The notes below the pieces were generated by a model. It was not told the DNA's origin, made no database searches, and saw only the letters and a program-made list of their open reading frames with translations. The translations under genes and the position numbers were made by a program. From positions 37,695-101,694 of the forward strand of contig JAITOY010000047.1 in the NCBI GenBank assembly GCA_031289775.1: 64,000 nucleotides of DNA, written 5' to 3'. Below are positions 18,128 through 26,826 of the stretch, one piece after another (the first letter of the stretch is position 1; each line of letters opens with the position of its first letter). The stretch comes from Synergistaceae bacterium. Lineage in GTDB: Bacteria; Synergistota; Synergistia; Synergistales; Synergistaceae.

Positions 18128-19282
18128 TTACTGCCCAGCGAACTTGTTCTTTATCCTTCCAAACAGCCCCTTGTCCTCGGCGACCTCCACCTTCATCTCC
18201 GAAGCCAGCTCCGTCAAAAGCTCCTTCGCCCTGTCGGAGAGGTTCTTCGGGACGTTCACCCTTACGTGAATATGCAGATCCCCGTTGCCGCTCCCGCCGA
18301 GCTTCGGCATTCCGCGGTTTTTTATGCGGAGTACGGAGCCCGGTTGTGTCCCGTCAGGGATATCCAGCTTCTCGATGCCGTCGAACGTCGGAATGGAGAC
18401 TGTCGCGCCAAGCGCAGCCTGCGGGATCGCTATGTCGACCCTCGCGTGGAGATCCGTGCCGTCGCGCTGAAACCTGCTGTCCGGCTCGACTTCGAGCACG
18501 ATGAACAGGTCGCCGGAGGGCCCGCCGTTCCTGCCAGCCTCGCCTTCGCCGCCAATTCGCAGCCTCGTTCCCGTGTCAACGCCAGGCGGGATTTTGACGT
18601 CGAGCTTCCGGCGCCGCCGCACCCTGCCCTCGCCCCCGCACTCGCCACAGGGAGTTTTTATTATCTTCCCTGTGTTCTTGCACTGGAGGCAAGGGACGAC
18701 CTGTATCATAGAGCCGAATGGCGTACGCGTCGCCCGCTCGACCTGACCGCTCCCTCCGCAGGCCGGGCATGTCTCCGCACTCGTCCCAGGTTTGGCTCCG
18801 CTGCCGGAACAGTTGGGACAGTTCTCCTCGCGCGGCGCCTCGACTTCATGCGACGCTCCCTTATACGCCGTCTCGAGCGTTATCCTCATGGACATCTCAA
18901 GGTCAGAGCCGCGGCGCGGGGCGTTTGGGTTCGAACGGCCCCGGCTCTTGCCTCCTCCGAAGAAGCTGTCGAAGATGTCTCCGAAGATGTCTCCGCCCAT
19001 GCCGCCGAACGGATCCCTCCCGCCGAAACCGCCAGGCGCGCCTCCCGCCATGTCACCAACGAAACCGAATTGGTCGTACTGCGACCTCTTCTGCGCGTCG
19101 CTCAGGATGTCGTGAGCTTCGTTTATCTCCTTAAATTTCTTTTCGGCGTCGTTATTGCCAGGGTTGGCGTCCGGATGGTACTTCCGGGCTAGCTTCCTGT
19201 ACGCCTTTTTTATTTCGTCCGCGGTAGCGCTCTTCGGCACTCCCAGAATTTCATAGTAATCTTTCTTGCCGGGCGCTGCCAC
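18128..19282 (-). CDS. dnaJ: Chaperone protein DnaJ
   Basis: 384 residues from the GTG at 19282, which has AGAGG 8 nt upstream; a GTG at 19291 overlaps that site and is less likely. Co-chaperone that stimulates DnaK. The J domain (HPDANPGN), Gly/Phe region ([18 protein letters not shown]), four zinc-finger repeats ([32 protein letters not shown]) and C-terminal substrate domains are all present. It is the last gene of the hrcA operon. Confidence 0.97.
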   Translation of the reverse strand: MAAPGKKDYYEILGVPKSATADEIKKAYRKLARKYHPDANPGNNDAEKKFKEINEAHDILSDAQKRSQYDQFGFVGDMAGGAPGGFGGRDPFGGMGGDIFGDIFDSFFGGGKSRGRSNPNAPRRGSDLEMSMRITLETAYKGASHEVEAPREENCPNCSGSGAKPGTSAETCPACGGSGQVERATRTPFGSMIQVVPCLQCKNTGKIIKTPCGECGGEGRVRRRRKLDVKIPPGVDTGTRLRIGGEGEAGRNGGPSGDLFIVLEVEPDSRFQRDGTDLHARVDIAIPQAALGATVSIPTFDGIEKLDIPDGTQPGSVLRIKNRGMPKLGGSGNGDLHIHVRVNVPKNLSDRAKELLTELASEMKVEVAEDKGLFGRIKNKFAGQ

Positions 19283-19344
19283 GGCACTCACCTCTTCGTC
19301 CTTGTCTTATCTACAACAAACAAGGCTTCTTATTCTAATTCTTA

Positions 19345-19390
19345 TTCCAAGGTTGAGTCAAATAAAAGCATCTTTGACTCAACCTTGGAA
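19345..19390 (-). promoter_or_regulatory. Perfect 18-bp hairpin between dnaK and dnaJ
   Basis: TTCCAAGGTTGAGTCAAA (19345-19362) and its exact reverse complement (19373-19390) flank a 10-nt loop. The arm touches the dnaK stop codon. No U-tract follows, so it looks more like an mRNA processing or stability element, or a weak attenuator, than a standard terminator. Confidence 0.75.
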
Positions 19391-21232
19391 TTATTTGTCG
19401 CCGGACTCCGTGAAATCCGCGTCCACTGTCGGCCCGCTCGGGTCGCGCACGTCCCCCGCGCCTTCAGACGACGCGGCCTCCTGCCCCTGCTGGGCTTCGG
19501 CGTAGACCTTCTCGGCAATTGGGTGCATCGCGGTGGCGAGCTCGTCCCTGGCCTTGATGATCGCAGCGACATCGTCCGACTTGATCGCCTCGCGAAGCGC
19601 GGATATTCTGGCATCCACCTCGGCGCGCTCGACCTCGGTAACTTTGTCTCCCAGATCTTTCAGCGACTTCTCAGCATTATACACGAACGAGTCCGCCTCA
19701 TTGCGAGCCTCTATGAGCTCTTTTCTCCGCTTGTCCTCGTCCTCGTGGCTCTCCGCGTCCCTGCGCATCTTATCTATGTCGGATTCCGACAAGCGCGACG
19801 ACTGGATGGTGATGTGCTGGGCCTTGCCAGTGCCCTTGTCCTTTGCGGTCACGTTGACTATGCCGTTCGCGTCGATGTCGAACGTGACCTCTACCTGCGG
19901 GATGCCCCTCGGCGCCGGCAGGATGCCGTCTAGTGTGAACTTGCCGAGCGTGACGTTGTCCGAGGCCATTGCGCGCTCGCCCTGAAGGACGTGTACCTCC
20001 ACCTGCGGCTGGTTGTCAGACGCAGTGGTGAACACCTGATTTCTCGAGGCCGGTATCGCGGTGTTGCGCTCGATGATTTTCGTGAAAACGCCGCCCATTG
20101 TCTCGAGACCCAGAGAAAGGGGCGTGACGTCCACGAGGACTATGTCCTTGTGTTCGCCCGACAAGACCGCGCCCTGCAGAGCCGCGCCTATCGCGACGCA
20201 CTCGTCCGGGTTGATGCCCTTCGTCGGATCCTTGTCGAGCAGATCCTTGACCTTCTTCTGCACCATCGGCATACGGGTCGAACCGCCTACGAGGAGTATT
20301 TTGTCCACGTCGGCCGACTTGAGCCCGGCGTCGGCGAGCGCGGACTTCGTCGGTTTGACGACGCGGTCGAGCAGATCCCTCGTGAGATCCTCGAATTTCG
20401 CCCTCGTGAGGGTGAGCTCAAGATGTTTCGGCCCGTTCTGATCGGCCGTTATAAACGGCAGGGATATCGTGGTCTCCGCCATGGAGGAAAGCTCGACCTT
20501 CGCCTTCTCCGCCGCCTCTCTGAGCCGCTGAACAGCCATGCGATCCTTCCGCAGATCAACGCCGTCGTTCTTTTTGAACTCCTCGGACATCCAGTCGACT
20601 ATCTTGTTGTCCCAGTCGTCGCCGCCGAGCATGTTGTCGCCGGACGTTGCCAGAACCTCGAACACGCCGTCGCCAACGTCGAGGATCGACACGTCGAACG
20701 TACCGCCGCCGAGGTCGAACACGAGTATCTTGTGCTCGCCCTCCTTGTCGGCCCCGTAAGCCAGGCAGGCGGCGGTCGGCTCGTTTATGACTCGCAGCAC
20801 CTCGAGGCCGGCTATCGTTCCGGCGTCCTTTGTGGCCTGCCTCTGAGCGTCCGTGAAGTACGCGGGGCACGTGATGACGGCCTGAGCGACTGTCGTGCCG
20901 AGGTACTCCTCCGCGTCCCGCTTCAGCTTCTGCAGAACCATCGCCGAGATCTCCTGGGGGCTGTAGCCCTTGTCGTCTATCTTGACCTTGTGATCCGTGC
21001 CCATCTTTCTTTTTATCGATATGACCGTGCGGTCAGTGTTGACTATGGCCTGACGCTTCGCGAGCTGCCCGACGAGCCGCTCGCCTTCCTTTGAGAACGC
21101 TACGACCGACGGGGTTGTCCTGCTTCCCTCAGAGTTTGGTATGACGGTGATGTTATCCCCTTCCTTCACCGCCACGCAACTGTTTGTCGTTCCAAGGTCG
21201 ATTCCTATTACCTTTCCGGTTATTCTAGCCAT
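19391..21232 (-). CDS. dnaK: Chaperone protein DnaK
   Basis: 613 residues, standard for DnaK. The nucleotide-binding domain shows [41 protein letters not shown] and [10 protein letters not shown]; a linker with DVTPLSLG and the substrate domain follow, then the helical lid. The C-terminus is acidic (ADFTESGDK). AAGGAAGG precedes the ATG. Third gene of the HrcA-controlled operon. Confidence 0.98.
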   Translation of the reverse strand: MARITGKVIGIDLGTTNSCVAVKEGDNITVIPNSEGSRTTPSVVAFSKEGERLVGQLAKRQAIVNTDRTVISIKRKMGTDHKVKIDDKGYSPQEISAMVLQKLKRDAEEYLGTTVAQAVITCPAYFTDAQRQATKDAGTIAGLEVLRVINEPTAACLAYGADKEGEHKILVFDLGGGTFDVSILDVGDGVFEVLATSGDNMLGGDDWDNKIVDWMSEEFKKNDGVDLRKDRMAVQRLREAAEKAKVELSSMAETTISLPFITADQNGPKHLELTLTRAKFEDLTRDLLDRVVKPTKSALADAGLKSADVDKILLVGGSTRMPMVQKKVKDLLDKDPTKGINPDECVAIGAALQGAVLSGEHKDIVLVDVTPLSLGLETMGGVFTKIIERNTAIPASRNQVFTTASDNQPQVEVHVLQGERAMASDNVTLGKFTLDGILPAPRGIPQVEVTFDIDANGIVNVTAKDKGTGKAQHITIQSSRLSESDIDKMRRDAESHEDEDKRRKELIEARNEADSFVYNAEKSLKDLGDKVTEVERAEVDARISALREAIKSDDVAAIIKARDELATAMHPIAEKVYAEAQQGQEAASSEGAGDVRDPSGPTVDADFTESGDK

Positions 21233-21287
21233 TAAAGATTACCTTCCTTCCAAATTTTTATAAGAGAGTTGACATATATAAAGAAAC

Positions 21288-21332
21288 GCTGATTTGTCGT
21301 CAAAGGCCCAAATGGCAAAGATTAAAAGCCAA
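21288..21332 (+). repeat. Dispersed repeat, copy 4 (grpE-dnaK spacer)
   Basis: Reads GCTGATTTGTCGTCAAAGGCCC, here given only in outline: left unit GCTGATTTGTCG, middle AAATGGCAA, right ATTAAAAGCCA. It lacks the GACAGCCTC end. It sits inside the heat-shock operon, opposite to transcription. Confidence 0.55.
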
Positions 21333-21343
21333 AATTCAAGAAA

Positions 21344-21979
21344 TCAGGGGCGCTTTCCGATCTTGACCCTCGCGGCGCGGAGAACCTTCTCGCCAAGCCT
21401 GTAACCCTTACTCAGCTCCTCGAGAATCTTTCCGTCCTCGCCGTCCTCGACCTCAACCGCCATCACGGCCTCGTGAAGCGAAGGGTCGAACGGGCAGTTC
21501 GTGTCGATAACCTCGAGCCCAAGCCCGCGAAGAACCCCGAAAAATTGCCTCTGCACCATCGACACCCCTTTATATATGGGGGAGTCCGTGTCGGAGATGG
21601 CCTGGAGCGTCCTGTCGAGGTTGTCTATAACAGGTATGAGGGCGTCGACCGTGCCTTCGGCGACGAGAACCCTGTCGCGAGCGCGGTCGCGCTCTATCCT
21701 TGTCCTGAAGTTGTAAAAGTCAGCCTTGGCGCGGGCCGCCTCTTCCCTATATATCGCGGTCTCGGCTTGAGCCTCGTCGAGTTGCTTCCTCAGCTCTTCT
21801 ATTTTGCCCTCGAGTTCGCCTGTATCGGGCGCCTCCTCGTTTTTTTCAGTGTCGTTCGTCCCCTCTGCCGCTTTCGCCCTCGCTTCGTCGCTCACATTTA
21901 CCTGATCCGAACCCGAGGCTTCCTTCTCGCGCGAATGGCGCTCCGCACGCTGCCCGGCGCCGTTCTTTCCAGCCGACAT
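21344..21979 (-). CDS. grpE: Nucleotide exchange factor GrpE
   Basis: 211 residues. GrpE promotes ADP release from DnaK. An acidic, Lys/Glu-rich N-terminus leads into a long coiled coil (about 50-110). The conserved core has DNLDRTLQAI, then FDPSLHEAVMAVEVEDGEDGKI and a C-terminal beta domain (GYRLGEKVLRAARVKIGK). The ATG at 21979 follows the hrcA stop by one base, with AGGGAGGG ideally placed; the frame's earlier ATG at 21997 lies inside hrcA. Confidence 0.95.
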   Translation of the reverse strand: MSAGKNGAGQRAERHSREKEASGSDQVNVSDEARAKAAEGTNDTEKNEEAPDTGELEGKIEELRKQLDEAQAETAIYREEAARAKADFYNFRTRIERDRARDRVLVAEGTVDALIPVIDNLDRTLQAISDTDSPIYKGVSMVQRQFFGVLRGLGLEVIDTNCPFDPSLHEAVMAVEVEDGEDGKILEELSKGYRLGEKVLRAARVKIGKRP

Positions 21980-21980
21980 T

Positions 21981-23009
21981 TTATCCCTCCCTTTCATTTT
22001 CGCCGGAGCAGTCGACCAAATCCCGCATCACCCTATCCAGCACTGAAATAACCTTCTCGTAGTTCATCCTCTTTGGCCCAATGACGCCAAGCATGGTTCT
22101 CTGACCCCCCGAGATGGACGACGAGAGCACTACGGCGCAGTTCTCCATCTCGGGCACGTCGTTCTCCTCGCCTATCATCACGCCAATGCCTTCCCTCGTG
22201 CCAAACTTTCGCAGGAGGTCGACGAGGCCGTCCTCCTGCTCCAGGATCGAAAAAAGCGCCCTGAAACGGCCCATGTCGTGAAAGTCAGGGATGTTAAAAA
22301 GGTTCACGAGCGACCCGGTGAATATCTTCGTATGATCCCCGGCCAATAGTCTGTCGAGCTCGTCGAGAGCGTTGCGGCATGACTCGGCATACCTCCCCAG
22401 CTCCTGCGCGATGTAATTCTGCAAAATGAGACGAACTTCGCCCCATTCGTGTCCCTCGAGCGTGTTTATCCTTCTCGCCAGATCCTGCAGAGACTCCTGC
22501 GAGAGGTCGTAGGGCATTCCTATCATCTTGTGGTGCACTATGCCCCCGTCGAGCACGACGAGCAGCAACACGTTCGACGTGTCTACCCTGATAAAATCTA
22601 TCTTGCTGAGGCGGGCCTCCCTCAACTGGGTTACGGCCGCCACGCCGACGTAGGTCGAAAGCTGCGTAAGAAGCTCCGAAGCGGACGTGAGAGCCCCCCT
22701 CACGCCGTCCCTATGGGCTTTCAGGTTCTCGACCCACTCCCGGCTGCCCTGCTCCTTCGCCCGTCTGCGCTGCAGGACGGAGTCGACGAACAGGCGATAC
22801 GCCCTCGTGGTGGGAACCCGCCCCGAGGAAGTATGAGGCTGCATAAGGTAGCCCATCTCCTCCAGATCCGCCATCTCGTTTCTGATGGTCGCCGCGCTCC
22901 GATCGGTGAGATAGCGCTTTGAAAGGGTTCGCGAGCCCACATGCTCGCCGCTCTCGATGAACTCGTAAACAACCGAGAGCAACACCTCTAACTGGCGTTC
23001 GGTCAGCAT
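21981..23009 (-). CDS. hrcA: Heat-inducible transcription repressor HrcA
   Basis: 342 residues. HrcA binds CIRCE and represses the class I heat-shock genes. The N-terminal winged helix contains SRTLSKRYLTDRSAATIRNE and LEEMGYL; the typical HTSSGRVPT follows, then the GAF-like and insertion domains. GGAGG precedes the ATG. It is the first gene of the operon and so represses itself. Confidence 0.96.
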   Translation of the reverse strand: MLTERQLEVLLSVVYEFIESGEHVGSRTLSKRYLTDRSAATIRNEMADLEEMGYLMQPHTSSGRVPTTRAYRLFVDSVLQRRRAKEQGSREWVENLKAHRDGVRGALTSASELLTQLSTYVGVAAVTQLREARLSKIDFIRVDTSNVLLLVVLDGGIVHHKMIGMPYDLSQESLQDLARRINTLEGHEWGEVRLILQNYIAQELGRYAESCRNALDELDRLLAGDHTKIFTGSLVNLFNIPDFHDMGRFRALFSILEQEDGLVDLLRKFGTREGIGVMIGEENDVPEMENCAVVLSSSISGGQRTMLGVIGPKRMNYEKVISVLDRVMRDLVDCSGENEREG

Positions 23010-23078
23010 ATTATCAACCTCCTCACGGCGAATCCAGAATTAAGAAAAACCAGATTGCCGCGTTGCGAACTTACCTTA

Positions 23079-23112
23079 TTAGCACTCGTTTCAATCGAGT
23101 GCTAAGCACTCG
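23079..23112 (-). promoter_or_regulatory. CIRCE operator with an extra half-site
   Basis: TTAGCACTC-N9-GAGTGCTAA at 23079-23105 is a perfect CIRCE. The right arm also forms a second 17-nt palindrome, CGAGTGCT-A-AGCACTCG, at 23096-23112, giving a third HrcA half-site on the promoter side. Confidence 0.95.
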
Positions 23113-23124
23113 TTCAATAAAGAA

Positions 23125-23153
23125 AGATTATCAGTCTATCGCCTGATTGTCAA
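23125..23153 (-). promoter_or_regulatory. Heat-shock operon promoter
   Basis: Minus strand: TTGACA (23153-23148), 17-nt spacer, TAATCT (23130-23125), directly upstream of CIRCE. This is a housekeeping-type promoter that HrcA would block around the start of transcription. Confidence 0.85.
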
Positions 23154-23191
23154 TACAAGTCAAATTATTTTTGACGAATATCTCTGGACGT

Positions 23192-23250
23192 TGGGGAAAG
23201 CTGATTTACGAAGGCATCCCGCGTTACCGAAGGGCTGTCACAGTCCATCA
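23192..23250 (+). repeat. Possible degenerate dispersed repeat
   Basis: GGGGAAAGCTGATTTACGAAGG resembles the left half of the repeat; the match fades after GGC. It lies just after the GH26-like stop codon. Confidence 0.3.
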
Positions 23251-23256
23251 GCGTTT

Positions 23257-24321
23257 TTACCGCTCCTCCCAGTTTGCGATCGATATGAGATCCCTCGTGC
23301 CGTCGCGATATGCCTCCAGGCTCTCCGGGCTACTGTCGATCCCGAGCGCCGAGCTTGTTCCGTCCGGCCTTTTCATCTTGTTCCACCAGCTCGCCGCCCG
23401 CACTCGCGGGTATCTGCCGGCGTTTATGGACGTCATGGCGTTCCTTATCCAGGCGCTTTTGTCGCGCGTCACCGGCGAGTCGGACACTCCCATTTCGAGG
23501 ATGGCCAGAGGCTTTGATTGGGAGAGGGCGCAGAGACCGGGGTAAATTTTCTTCATTATCTCGTCGAACGGCACGGCCGGAGCGTCGCCTCGCAGCCTCC
23601 CGTACAGGCTCGCGCCTATCCAGTCCACCCACTCGTCGCCGGGATAGTAATGGCTCGCTGAGTTCCACTCCGCCTTCGGAGCGCCTGCAGACGAAATGTG
23701 GAAGACCCACGTGACGTCGAGCGCGCCCTGTTCGCGGAAAATCCGGACGACGCGCCGATATGTATCCCTGAAGCGCTCCGGCCCGTCCGGGCTGTTTTTT
23801 TCGCCGTATTTATCCTCGTCCCACCCGTTCCATGCCCCGCTCCACGGGAACCACGACCCGTTAGCCTCAGGCCCGAACTCCATCATAATCGGAAATCCGA
23901 GCGACCGCGCCTCATCGGCGCAGGCGCGCAGTTCGTCGTCGAACTCGCCGTCTAAAATTCGGGCGAGCGAATATCTCTCCTCCTGGACTCCCTGCTTCAA
24001 CTCGCTCCAGGGCATTATCCCAACGAGAGGCACGACTCCCTCGGAGTGAAGAACCCGGCAGGCCTCCGCTGGAAATTTAATCCCGTTATCCCAGTGGAAA
24101 CTGATATAAGCCCAGACTATCTCCCCGGCGAGGTCCGTAAACGCCCTTATCCTGTCAGCCGTCACGTCGTCGTCCCGAAGCCCGAAGTCCGGGTGAGCCG
24201 AGCGATATACGCCCTCCTCCGGAGGGGCGAGAGACAGTGCCGCTTGCGCGCACCCATTGGACGCGATGAAGACGAGCGCAACGATGACGAGGGGACAGAC
24301 CAGGGCGCGAAATTTCATCAC
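23257..24321 (-). CDS. Secreted GH26-like glycoside hydrolase
   Basis: 354 residues with a signal peptide (hydrophobic 8-20, cleavage near CAQAA). The fold pattern matches glycoside hydrolase family 26 (beta-mannanase/endoglucanase clan): MMEFGPEANGSWFPW supplies the likely acid/base Glu at about 152, WVDWIGASLYG follows, and AILEMGVS the likely nucleophile Glu at about 276. The substrate is not certain. GTG at 24321 overlaps the dedA stop by 4 nt with AGGAG 7 nt upstream; ATG at 24318 is an alternative. Second gene of an operon with dedA. Confidence 0.72.
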   Translation of the reverse strand: MMKFRALVCPLVIVALVFIASNGCAQAALSLAPPEEGVYRSAHPDFGLRDDDVTADRIRAFTDLAGEIVWAYISFHWDNGIKFPAEACRVLHSEGVVPLVGIMPWSELKQGVQEERYSLARILDGEFDDELRACADEARSLGFPIMMEFGPEANGSWFPWSGAWNGWDEDKYGEKNSPDGPERFRDTYRRVVRIFREQGALDVTWVFHISSAGAPKAEWNSASHYYPGDEWVDWIGASLYGRLRGDAPAVPFDEIMKKIYPGLCALSQSKPLAILEMGVSDSPVTRDKSAWIRNAMTSINAGRYPRVRAASWWNKMKRPDGTSSALGIDSSPESLEAYRDGTRDLISIANWEER

Positions 24322-24986
24322 TCGCTCGCTCCTTTTTTCTTCTTCATTTTATTATGGAGAACATAACCCGCGACGAGAACCGCGCAAAATAATACGAGCA
24401 GGGCCGTCGCCTTGCCCATAGCGTCGTGAATGTCCTCGCTTTCCGCGCCGAGACAGTAACCGACCGCCGCCAGTATCGCGACCCAGATTCCGCTGCCCAG
24501 CCCGGTGTACAGACAGAACTTGAACAGGTTCATCCTCGCGAGGCCGGCCGGGAGAGAGACATACTGCCTTATCACGGGCAGGAGGCGTGCCGTGAACGTG
24601 CTGATGTGCCCATGTCTTTCGAAAAAGACCTCGCTTTTGTCCAGCGCTTCCGGCGAGACAAAGAAATACTTCCCGAAGCGCTCGAAGAACCTGCGACCCC
24701 ATTTTATAGCTATGTAATAGTTAAAGAGCGCCCCAAGGAGGCTTCCGGCGACCCCGCAAACCACTACGAGGAATATATTCATATCCCCTCGGCTGGCGAG
24801 ATATCCGGCCGGAGGGATTACAATCTCGCTGGGAAAGGGGAAAAACGACGACTCCAAAAACATGAGGGCGAGGACGCCGGAATACCCAAGCGCCCCAACC
24901 ACGTCGACGAGCCGCGATATGAGGAAGTGGAAGGCCTCCATCCCATAGTGAAAAAAATAAATGATATTATCGAAAAATGCCGACAA
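24318..24986 (-). CDS. DedA family membrane protein
   Basis: 222 residues with about five membrane segments. DedA proteins are inner-membrane, flippase-related proteins for lipid recycling. Family motifs are visible: ALMFLESSFFPFPSE, GSLLGALFNYYIA, and the F..R.LPVIRQYVSLPAGLARM segment. The C-terminus is Lys-rich. The start is a TTG with GGAGG about 10 nt upstream. It is coupled to the GH26-like gene. Confidence 0.9.
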   Translation of the reverse strand: MSAFFDNIIYFFHYGMEAFHFLISRLVDVVGALGYSGVLALMFLESSFFPFPSEIVIPPAGYLASRGDMNIFLVVVCGVAGSLLGALFNYYIAIKWGRRFFERFGKYFFVSPEALDKSEVFFERHGHISTFTARLLPVIRQYVSLPAGLARMNLFKFCLYTGLGSGIWVAILAAVGYCLGAESEDIHDAMGKATALLVLFCAVLVAGYVLHNKMKKKKGASE

Positions 24987-25126
24987 ATTTTCGCCGCCTC
25001 CATGACTCAGTTTTTTGCCACAAGAAGAACCGCAGGGTGTAAGATAACATAAATCCCGTCCGCAGCGAAGAGTCTTATGATGAAATGGCGCGGGCGGGCG
25101 CCAGATTTTCGGAGGTGTATTTTTAC

Positions 25127-25651
25127 ATGAGTTCCGTCAAAGGCAAATTTCTGCTATTCGTGGAGGACGTTTACGAGGACATGGAGCTCTGGTACCCGAA
25201 GCTGCGCCTGATCGAAGCCGGCGCCGAGGTCGTGATCGCGGGCCCGAAGGCGGGTGTGCTCTACAGCGGCAAACATTCCTACCCATGCGCAAGCGACGCT
25301 GCCATCTCGGACGTCAATGAGAAAGACTTCACCGGGCTTATAATCCCCGGCGGATTTGCCCCCGACAAACTTCGCCGCCTCGAGCGGGTGAAGGAGCTGA
25401 CGCGCGAGTTCATGACGTCTGGCAAACTCGTCGCCCACATCTGCCACGGAGGCTGGATACCGGCGTCCGCCGGGATATGCAAGGGCTTCAGGATGACGTC
25501 GACGCTCGGCATAAAGGACGACCTGGTGAACGCTGGCGCGATATGGGTGGACGAGCCGGTCGTCATAGACCGTAACATGGTCTCAAGCCGCAGGCCGGAC
25601 GACCTCCCCTGGTTCATGCAGGGCATTTTCGAATTCCTCGGGAAGCATTGA
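25127..25651 (+). CDS. DJ-1/PfpI family protein
   Basis: 174 residues. The class I glutamine amidotransferase-like fold has FVEDVYEDMELWYP near the N-terminus (Glu of the triad region), then GLIIPGGFAPDKLR and the nucleophile elbow AHICHGGW with its Cys next to His. Such proteins are glyoxalase- or deglycase-like, or peptidase-related; the exact activity is open. I use the ATG at 25127 with GGAGGTG upstream rather than the ATG at 25085. Its stop overlaps the next gene by 4 nt (TTGA). Confidence 0.85.
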   Translation: MSSVKGKFLLFVEDVYEDMELWYPKLRLIEAGAEVVIAGPKAGVLYSGKHSYPCASDAAISDVNEKDFTGLIIPGGFAPDKLRRLERVKELTREFMTSGKLVAHICHGGWIPASAGICKGFRMTSTLGIKDDLVNAGAIWVDEPVVIDRNMVSSRRPDDLPWFMQGIFEFLGKH

Positions 25652-26337
25652 AAAAACAATTTTCAATGGCCGGAATGATCTTCGACTTCAACGGAACGCT
25701 GTTTCAGGACTATGATAAACATTTGGCGGCATGGAAGGTATTTGCGAGGGAAAAATTTGGCAGAGAGCTGATCTTAAGCGAGTACGAGAAGAACTTCCAC
25801 GGCAGGAGCAACCGTTACGCCATCGAATACCTGTCGGAAACCCTGCTTTCAGAGGCCGAAACAGCAAGCCTCTCGGAGGAGAAAGAGGCGATTTACAGGG
25901 AATTATGCCTGTCCGACAGGGAAAGCCTGTCGTTGGCGCCAGGCGCGTCCGATCTCTTCGACTTCTTGACGGAACGGGACATCCCGCGCACAATCGCCAC
26001 CGCGTCCTGCCTTGCGAACGTGAACTTTTACGTGGAGCGATTCGGGCTCGGCAGATGGTTCGACGCGGCTAAAATAGTCTTCGACGACGGGTTGATACCG
26101 GGCAAACCAGAGCCGGATTTTTACATTCGCGCGGCGCTGATGATCGGCGTACCAGCGTCGGTTTGCGTTGCGGCTGAGGATTCGCGCTCCGGCGTGATCG
26201 CCGCGCACAGCGCCGGAATGGGGAAAATATTCGCCTTAGCCGCCCCGGGCCGCAAAAAAGACCTCGAGGCCATGCCCGAGGTCTACCGTGTGATCGAAAA
26301 CTTCGAGGAACTGGACAGAAACCTGTTCACGGATTGA
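25648..26337 (+). CDS. HAD superfamily phosphatase (beta-phosphoglucomutase-like)
   Basis: 229 residues. Motif I is IFDFNGTLF, where Asn stands at a position commonly Asp or other residues in the subfamily; the nucleophile Asp is present. Motif II lies in TIATAS, and motif III/IV in GKPEPDFY and AAEDSRSGV. The cap is helical (subclass I). The TTG start overlaps the DJ-1 stop (TTGA); ATG 25666 is an alternative. The substrate is unknown. The stop TGA lies in a copy of the dispersed repeat. Confidence 0.85.
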   Translation: MKKQFSMAGMIFDFNGTLFQDYDKHLAAWKVFAREKFGRELILSEYEKNFHGRSNRYAIEYLSETLLSEAETASLSEEKEAIYRELCLSDRESLSLAPGASDLFDFLTERDIPRTIATASCLANVNFYVERFGLGRWFDAAKIVFDDGLIPGKPEPDFYIRAALMIGVPASVCVAAEDSRSGVIAAHSAGMGKIFALAAPGRKKDLEAMPEVYRVIENFEELDRNLFTD

Positions 26338-26366
26338 TTTATCGCCCCCAGGCCAAAGCGGCGTTC
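26333..26366 (+). repeat. Dispersed repeat, partial copy 5
   Basis: TGATTTATCG and CAGGCCAAAGCGGC match the left half of the repeat. The first TGA is the stop codon of the HAD gene. Confidence 0.5.
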
Positions 26367-26379
26367 TCGGCCTCGTCCC

Positions 26380-26811
26380 CTACAGGTCGTACAGTTCCTT
26401 CGCCCCTGCCGTCTTCACGCCATGTTTTTTCAGCACTTCAAACGACCGCTCGTTGTCCTCGACGCGGAATATGACATAAGCGTCGTCCTTTTTCCTCGTA
26501 ATGAACGCGTATGCGTATTCGACGCTGATATCGGCATCGGCGAGGACGCCGAGCACCGCGGACAGACTGCCCGGCTTGTCCGCGATGGCGACCGCGAGAA
26601 CCTGCGTCACCGATACGACACACCCGGACGTGCGCAGCAGATCCTGCGCGCGCTTCGGGTCGTCCACGATCAGGCGCAGTATCCCGAAATCGGACGTATC
26701 GGCGATGGACATGGCGCGCATATCGACCCCCGCATCGCCCAATATGGCGACTATCTCCGCGAGGCGTCCCGGTTTGTTCTCAACAAATACGGAAATCTGG
26801 TCGACAGTCAT
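26380..26811 (-). CDS. Tandem ACT domain protein
   Basis: 143 residues made of two ACT domains: one at about 4-65 (ISVFVENKPGRLAEIVAILGDAGV) and one at about 70-135 (AVAIADKPGSLSAVLGVLADADI). ACT domains bind amino acids. This type is very often encoded next to phenylacetate-CoA ligases, as here (15 nt downstream of it), and may make the enzyme sensitive to aromatic amino acids. GGAGGGTG precedes the ATG. Confidence 0.9.
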   Translation of the reverse strand: MTVDQISVFVENKPGRLAEIVAILGDAGVDMRAMSIADTSDFGILRLIVDDPKRAQDLLRTSGCVVSVTQVLAVAIADKPGSLSAVLGVLADADISVEYAYAFITRKKDDAYVIFRVEDNERSFEVLKKHGVKTAGAKELYDL

Positions 26812-26826
26812 TTTTTCACCCTCCCG

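Noticed and set aside
19991..21094. Plus-strand open frame of 367 codons opposite dnaK
   Set aside because: Antisense shadow of dnaK; such frames are common opposite Hsp70 genes in GC-rich genomes.
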